Shown here piece after piece: positions 58,300-64,000 of a stretch of DNA of 64,000 bases. Numbering within the stretch: the first letter of the stretch is position 1; every line of letters starts with the position of its first letter. The notes below the pieces were generated by a model. It did not search any database and had not been told where the DNA came from. It saw only the letters and a list, made by a program, of their open reading frames with translations. Location of the stretch: NCBI GenBank assembly GCA_015680685.1, contig MNCI01000270.1:629854-693853 (forward strand), read 5' to 3'. The stretch is from Gnetum montanum. Lineage: Eukaryota > Streptophyta > Gnetopsida > Gnetales > Gnetaceae. The position numbers and the translations under genes were made by a program.

Positions 58300-60425
58300 T
58301 TATGTAAACATTCCTTTGATGGGATATTGTTAACTTGTGTTGGTGGGGAAGAGGCACACAAAATTGTTAATGAAGTTCATGAAGGACTATGTGGAGGACA
58401 CATAGCTCCCAGGGCCATGGCAGCTAAAATCAGATGCCTAGGGTATTATTGGCCTTGCATGGAATGATATTTCTTTGCTAAAGTCAGGATGTGTGATACA
58501 TGCCAATGTCATGCAAATCTTATACACGTTTCACCTACTGAGTTATATCCTACAAAAATCACATGGTCATTCCAATGATGGGGACTAGATATCATAGGAC
58601 CCATAACACCTAAGTCTTCTGCAGGACATAGTTTCATCATCACTGCCATCGAGTACTTTACAAAGTGGGTAGAGGCTATCCCCTATAGTGATCGAAAATG
58701 TTAGTGGCTAGAAAACACTAAGGGGTTGTCAACCGTTATCAGTTTTAACCCCGTTTCCGGGGAAGGGCCATGCTAGATGGGACAGAAAAGGGGTGCCCTA
58801 AATAGTCTAGTTGATCAGACAAGGACTTAGTCAGTGTTAATATAACCTTTTACAACATGTGATTTGAAAATGATACTAATAGCATGAAGTAATGCTTAAA
58901 TATAAAAGAGATAGAAAATAGTGTAAAATGTAATGGTAAACAAGAGATAATGTAAAATGCAGTTAGAAAAATGCACCACTTCAAAGCTATGACCTTGCTT
59001 TATCAAGATGGATACAATCGGTTGCACAACGTTGATAAGTGCAAAGATCTCAAGAGTAACCAAGATTTGTAAAGAAGGATGGTTGTGTGCTTGAACGCGG
59101 GCTTAGTCATCAACAATGTGAAGTGCTAGCAAGGTGGTAGAAAAGAACAGAATAGGATACCAACTAAAAAAGCTAACTTTTTACAATGTTAAAATAGTAA
59201 GATTACATTGCTCAAGGTTACAATGCTAAATTTTTTCTTGTTAGCCAACCAAATTATTAGTCAATCAGATTGCCAAGAAAAGCTGAAAAGTCAAGGCGAC
59301 GAGAGAGAATAGCTGAGAAAGCTAAAAAAAGTTTGAGCTAGAGTTTAAGCATCGCTCATTGGGGTATTTATAGGACCAAGGGCACACGAAAGATGTAGTT
59401 TGAAAACCACGTGCCCTGGGCTTGCGTGGACCTGTCTATGCTGCACGTACCTATGTGACCATTGGGAGAGCTTTCCATGCCATAATTACAAGCCTGCTGC
59501 ATCGTAATTATGCTATCAGAGCAACAGTGTAATTAGGTAAAGTGCATTGATGTTGCGTAATTGCTCGCCACATTTTGCTATGCTTTGTAGTGTAGCATGT
59601 TTGGCGTGGCGTAGCATCTTATTATGCTGTGCTACACTATGCAGCATAGCGTAGCATGGTGTAGCAGCCAGTTTGAAGTAAGAAACTTGTATTGTGTCCT
59701 GCTACATGCATTGGAAATCCTTGAAGCGCACTGATTGTTTGTCACATTTTTTCCATGGTATGCTATGCTACGTAGCGTATCATAGTGTAGCAACTGGCCT
59801 TAGTCACAAAAAACATTGCCAATCTGCAAACTTTGCCTTTTGCACTGTGAAACTTGCAAACTTGCTAATCTTGCCCTTCAAGTTGCCTTCTATCACTTTC
59901 ACAGAATTGCTACCCCTCACTGCGCCATGTAGCTTAGCATAGTGTAGCAACAAACATGACTTGATTTTGCCAAGTTTGCCACTTTTTGACAGAAGGAGAC
60001 ATTGTCGAAGGACTTGAAGTCAGACGAGGGGACTGGTCATCCAGCTTTTTCTACGCTATGCTACGCTGCGTAGCATAGCATAGTGTAGCACTGTGCTTCT
60101 ACAAACATCTTCTGAAGTTTGCTATGCTACATGGTGTAGCATAGCAAAACTCTTTGACTTAGAAAAATTGCTGAAGCAGATAATCTAAACATCAGAGCAT
60201 CCATCTCCTGAAGAACTTCCATAATGCTACATGAATTGCAAAGACTTGGTGAAGCAAGCATGCCTTCAAATTTTGGGGTATTTCATCCTCCTTAGGAAAA
60301 CTACATCCTAATAGGCTTGCCACTTTATCTTAGAAAACATAGTAATAAGGTTTGGTATTCCCATGACTATTGTGACAAACAATGGGCCACAGTTTAGTAG
60401 CACAAAAACCAAAACCTTTTGTAGA
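58300..60425 (+). pseudogene. Tat-2 integrase, split by a solo LTR and 3'-truncated
   Basis: Zinc-binding region at 58335-58525 (EEAHKIVNEVHEGLCGGHI, then CDTCQCHANL), start of the catalytic core with WGLDIIGPI (about 58580) and FTKWVEAIP at 58655-58683. The solo LTR (58684-60285) interrupts here. After the target-site copy the same frame resumes and reads FGIPMTIVTNNGPQFSS at about 60345-60395, where the second catalytic Asp is Asn (NNG for DNG). From about 60425 the sequence is the 3' repeat array, so the third catalytic residue and C-terminal domain are absent. Confidence 0.85.
58684..60285 (-). mobile_element. Solo LTR of Tat-1 type inserted in the Tat-2 integrase
   Basis: A 1602-base LTR in opposite orientation to Tat-2, closest in content and length to the Tat-1 3' LTR (3509-5106). 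Flanked by TCCCC (58679-58683) and TCCTC (60286-60290), a five-base target duplication with one change. No internal sequence is attached, so it is the product of LTR-LTR recombination. Contains the TATA word at 59363-59373 and the palindrome cluster at about 59580-60150. Confidence 0.88.
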
Positions 60426-60640
60426 AAACCTTTTCTGCTATGACTATAAATTGGCATAGATTGTTTGCTATGACTATAAACTAGCACAGATAGTTTGCTA
60501 TGACTATAAACTGGCACAGACCATCTACTATGATGTAAAATTGACATAGAAGGTCCACTATGACCTTAAATTGGCTCATCCACCATCCGCTATGACAATA
60601 AACTAGCATAGCAGTCTACTACGACCCTTGGCATCGTATT
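60425..60640. repeat. TGCTATGACTATAAACTAGCACAGA array
   Basis: Five to six units of about 37 bases with the core CTATGAC(T/C)(A/T)TAAA(C/T)T(A/G)GCA(C/T)AGA. Counterpart of 6150-6475. It directly follows the truncated integrase. Confidence 0.8.
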
Positions 60641-61868
60641 GATCCACCAAAGATGTCTTCTGACACCTTACTGACCTTCTGGAGCTATTGCTATCATAGC
60701 CCGTCAGCTTGGCAGTAGCTTTCATTGTCAGCACTTGCTGCTGGAGTCCCAACATTATTGTTGCCCAACCACAAAGTTGCTACCATCTAGCCCCCATCAT
60801 CATCCAAGCTTAAAAGACATTCAGCTGTTAGGCCTCTTTGCTTACAACTGAAATGCATGATGTTTGCCTTGGGTAAGGACTCCTAAGAACTTACATCATG
60901 ACAACTCCTCGCCTTCTCAGTGCCAACCTCTTCAATCTGCTACTACCAGAACCGCTACTGGCCTTCCTACTTTAGACATCGCATGCCTCAGCAACAATGT
61001 ATGCCACTTCAATAGTGTCTAAAACAAGTAGTCCTAACTGCATTTTATGGTTACATTTCTTTGGTTTTCTTTATATTGCGCTTGTAGGATACGGGCTGAG
61101 ATTGCCTTAGTTAAGGATGTGTTTCATGAGAAGGATAGGACACTCCATCGTTTTGAGGTGATCGCTCTGAATAGCTTAGCTACTTGGGAGTGCACATCCT
61201 ACCCTTCCTCTTAACCTTCATCACAGCATTTCTTACACCCACAGTTTCCCTTTTCACATCTCTTTTACAAGCTTTCTTGATGCATGTAAACCCTTCCCAT
61301 ATGCTTAGCCACAAAGTCCATGATGCATGTAACATAGCTCGCCACATGAGAAACATCTGTAGGCAGGTCAAAGCCCCACATGGATGTAACACAACTCATC
61401 TTGGGGAGGAGATACCTGCGCTAAAACAACAAGGTTTCTTGCAAGTGAACATGGCTAAATAGCAAAATAAAAGCACAAAAGCGTAAAAGAGTAAGAAAAA
61501 AATCTTAAAAAAAGAGTGTGTGCCCAAAACAATGGCACACCAGCTGTTTCATAATGATCATCTCTAAGCGTTTCAATGAGAGGTAAGAAGCCAGCAAAAG
61601 AAAGATGCCCATGTGCACTGACTCCCTCACAAGCACTCCGATGAGGGACCACATTATGTCTCATCTTTTCTTTTCCTGAACTTGTCCCCTCAAATCCACC
61701 CTTTTCGTTCTTTTTCTTGCACAACTATCATGATACTCCCAAGCATAGCAAAGAAACATTTGAGCAACCACTGGAGCGAAATGTTGATGTCTTGTCCTTC
61801 ATTGTGTTTCGTATTCTTTGTCAATGTCTATCGGGTGGATCCTCTAAATGTCAACAAAGAGGGACTAG
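60641..61868 (+). other. Tat-2 3' untranslated region and polypurine tract
   Basis: Non-coding, shared in pieces with 5107-6149 (inverted) and, over its last 190 bases, with 39245-39437. Ends with AAAGAGGGACTAG next to the LTR. The frame at 61184-61462 has no family features. Confidence 0.6.
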
Positions 61869-63694
61869 TGAAACCCCATAAAATTTTAGGACCCTCATGC
61901 TTTAGTAGAGTTTTTGGAATTTGGGCAAGGACTTCCATAAGTGCAACATCATGATGGTTCGGCAGGAAAGTGTAGGCATTGAGGATAGACTATCTAGTCT
62001 GGAAATTTTTGTATCTCCAAGGCTGATAGGCCTGCCGGACTCTCTAGCCTGCCCAACTGGACAATTGACTTGGTTGAAAATCTACCCAGAGACCATGTTA
62101 GGAGTTGTCAAAAATGTTCGAGATGAGAAAAATAGTTTGACAAGTTTTCTAGTGAAGAAGTCTGCTACGCTATGCTACGTTGTGTAGCATAGCAAGCCTT
62201 GAAAGATAACCACTCAAGCATTCAAATGTGAATTGACAAAATGATTATAAGACAAGTCAGGATTCAGGTGTTACACTATGCTACTCTATGTAGAGTAGTA
62301 TAGTGTGGTAAAGGTAGAGTAGGAAGGCCCATATTGCTAAGTGATTCCAACAAGAAGATTGCACTTTAGCAAGACTTTGGCCTCTAAAATTGGTTGCCCC
62401 ACTTAGACCACAGGCCTCAAGCAAAGATTCTTAGTAGAAAATGGTAAATTGAACAAGGAAGAATGATACACTAGCTACTACATTATGCTATACTACATAG
62501 CATAGCACAACATAGTAATAATGCAAAAACAATAGAAGTGTTCCAAACATGAGTTTAGCATGTCCAAGGGCTTCTCGGCATGAAGGAAAAAAGTTGTAGT
62601 TGTTTGCTTGACCAAACCTCAGAAAAATGCTCTTCAGCTCCTACGCAAATTTTTGTCAAGACCAGTAGCTACGCTGCATAGCAAATAGCTACTTACACTA
62701 CACCAATGTTCTCAATAGCATGAGTAGTGCAACATTGGCACGAAAGTATCAAGACATCTTCGGGTAGCTCTAGAACTTGTTGGCAACAATCTTTCTCACT
62801 CTGGCATCTCCTTGGAGAAATTAACAATTTTACTCCATTTTGCATACCCCTGATCAACTCCCAAAAAATTGTTCCTATGCTTGAACTTGCTTATAAGAGT
62901 AAGAAAGACATAGTCCTAGAGCATAGGCTCCATTTTTCTTACATTATTAGTACACTGAATTTTGGCATATGCAGTTTCGATGATATGGTCACAGTGTAAC
63001 AAAGTTCACATCTAGCATCGCATACCTACATGGTACAGGCATGTTAGCACATTGTAGGGCCCAGGATACATGGCATCCAGACCACATTTCTCTCCTGCTC
63101 CTGGCCATATAAATACCTTGGCAAACAATGCTCGGGGGTTGGCTTTATGGGGTAGTTGGCTTTTGAGTTGGTTTTCAGAGAGCATAGTTGGCATTGTTGA
63201 GCATTCTAGTTACCTTTGAGTTCTCTGGTTGGCTCCAAATATCCCTTGATGAGTTGAGCATTTTGGCATTCTAGCGAACATAGTAGTAAGGAAAAGACCT
63301 ATGACTATATTGTCCGGTGTAAGCAGTGTCTCTCTAGTGTTGCATAACCTATTGTATACCTTTCAGCAAGGAAAAGGATCAAATCCATGACCTTTGGGGT
63401 AGCGCACTCTCTCACCCAAATCTATTTTTCTATTTTCTTACTGTCATCATTATTTTGCATTATTTTCACTACTTTACATTTGTTAATTTTTGATTTACTT
63501 TGTGTGTCTTACTTCCGAAACAAACGTTTATGAAAGGTTAAGATACACTGATTAAGTCCTTGTCTGATCAACTAGACATTTCAGGGTGCCCCAGTTTTTT
63601 TTCTCTCTAGCATGGCCCTCACAAGGATCCAGGGTTAAACTATTTACCTGGAAACCTCTCGGTGTTCCAGCCACCGACATTTTCGATCGCTACT
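61869..63694 (+). repeat. Tat-2 right LTR
   Basis: Direct repeat of 39438-41381; begins TGAAACCCC and ends CGATCGCTACT (terminal A now T). TATA word ATATAAATACC near 63105-63115. Length 1826. Confidence 0.85.
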
Positions 63695-64000
63695 ATTTTT
63701 GGTACTAGAAGGAGGGCCTTTTTGATGCCCTTTCTATGTCCTATGGGTAGTCTTGCATGCTCCCTATACCCTATCATTCACTAGCATAAACGTGACACCC
63801 TTTTCTAGTTGTTTACACATCATGTGATGCAGACTAGTCATGATGACTCTTCCTTTGGAACCTTGTAGGATGAAAAGCCTCTGATCGCCTATTGATTTCT
63901 ATGTTCCTCATTTGTGACTTCCCCTTTTATCACGTAAAATGATTCCAGCAACAACCATTATTTTCACCCTAAGCATTGAGGCTCCCTTCTTGGCTCAAAG
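63695..64000 (+). mobile_element. Leader region of a further Tat unit, running off the window
   Basis: After the LTR the primer-site region and about 290 bases of leader match 41382-41690 (for example GTGACACCC, GATGAAAAGCCTC, AAAATGATTCC, GAGGCTCCCTTCTTGGCTCAAA). A simple 3' LTR would not be followed by this, so another unit continues to the right. Confidence 0.8.

Larger units (their letters stand above)
39245..64000 (+). mobile_element. Tat-2: chain of Tat-lineage units sharing LTRs
   Basis: Order on the plus strand: 3' end of one unit, LTR (39438-41381), primer-site region, gag (41740-44150), protease (44580-45230), two tandem copies of the antisense gene (45117-54395 plus promoter to 55360), reverse transcriptase (55985-57230), two RNase H domains (57230-58250), integrase (58300-58683 and 60286-60425, split by a solo LTR), 3' untranslated region, polypurine tract, LTR (61869-63694), and primer-site and leader region of a further unit (63695-64000, running off the window). 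The C-terminal half of the integrase is missing. Confidence 0.85.

Overview
The window is plant nuclear DNA made almost entirely of old, nested retrotransposons. The pointers to a seed plant with a large, repeat-rich genome are chromovirus-unlike Ty3/gypsy elements of the Tat lineage (two RNase H domains), Athila-type Ty3/gypsy elements (tRNA-Asp-like primer site), a plant LINE, and a decayed copy of a plant-specific WEB-family coiled-coil gene. I saw no intact host gene, no tRNA or rRNA gene and nothing prokaryotic. Almost every reading frame is broken by stops and shifts. Boundaries of repeats are read by eye and are good to about 10-30 bases unless a terminal motif is named.

Layout. 1-2400: unassigned sequence with a WEB-family pseudogene at about 1050-1760. 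2400-3508 and 20635-22740: one LINE on the minus strand, split by insertion of a 17.1-kb Tat-lineage element ('Tat-1', minus strand, 3509-20629, target duplication AGTAG/GGTAG). 22770-25990: AT-rich sequence in which I recognise no gene. 25995-39244: Athila-type remnants on the minus strand: an old LTR piece, a short element with gag-protease but no reverse transcriptase (Athila-A, 26602-33584), and a pol-containing copy (Athila-B, 33585-39244). 39245-64000: a chain of Tat-lineage units on the plus strand ('Tat-2'): the 3' end of one unit, a shared LTR (39438-41381), a full internal region, another LTR (61869-63694), and the start of the next internal region. A solo LTR of the Tat-1 type sits inside the Tat-2 integrase (58684-60285).

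The most interesting content is inside the Tat elements. Between protease and reverse transcriptase each carries a 4-5 kb gene on the OPPOSITE strand to gag-pol. In Tat-1 it runs on the plus strand (about 10540-15225) with its own TATA box, an ATG, about eight exons separated by GT-AG introns at positions shared between copies, and a poly(A) signal. Exon 2 is 449 nt in all three copies once an assembly duplication is removed. Its predicted product of roughly 1100 residues starts with a region resembling the FCP1/NIF (HAD-type) phosphatase fold without the catalytic aspartates, followed by an unrecognised central region, an acidic Glu/Ala repeat segment and a helical, probably coiled-coil C-terminal part. 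In Tat-2 this gene is tandemly duplicated (45117-49855 and 49856-54395); only the outer copy keeps promoter and first exon. Arrays of a short motif (CTAGTTTAAGGTC and relatives) flank the antisense gene on both sides and recur before the 3' untranslated region. LTRs and antisense-gene introns share palindromic GCTATGCTAC/GTAGCATAGC words.

Five single Ns are each flanked by near-identical 40-66 base duplications and are best read as unmerged contig ends rather than biology.
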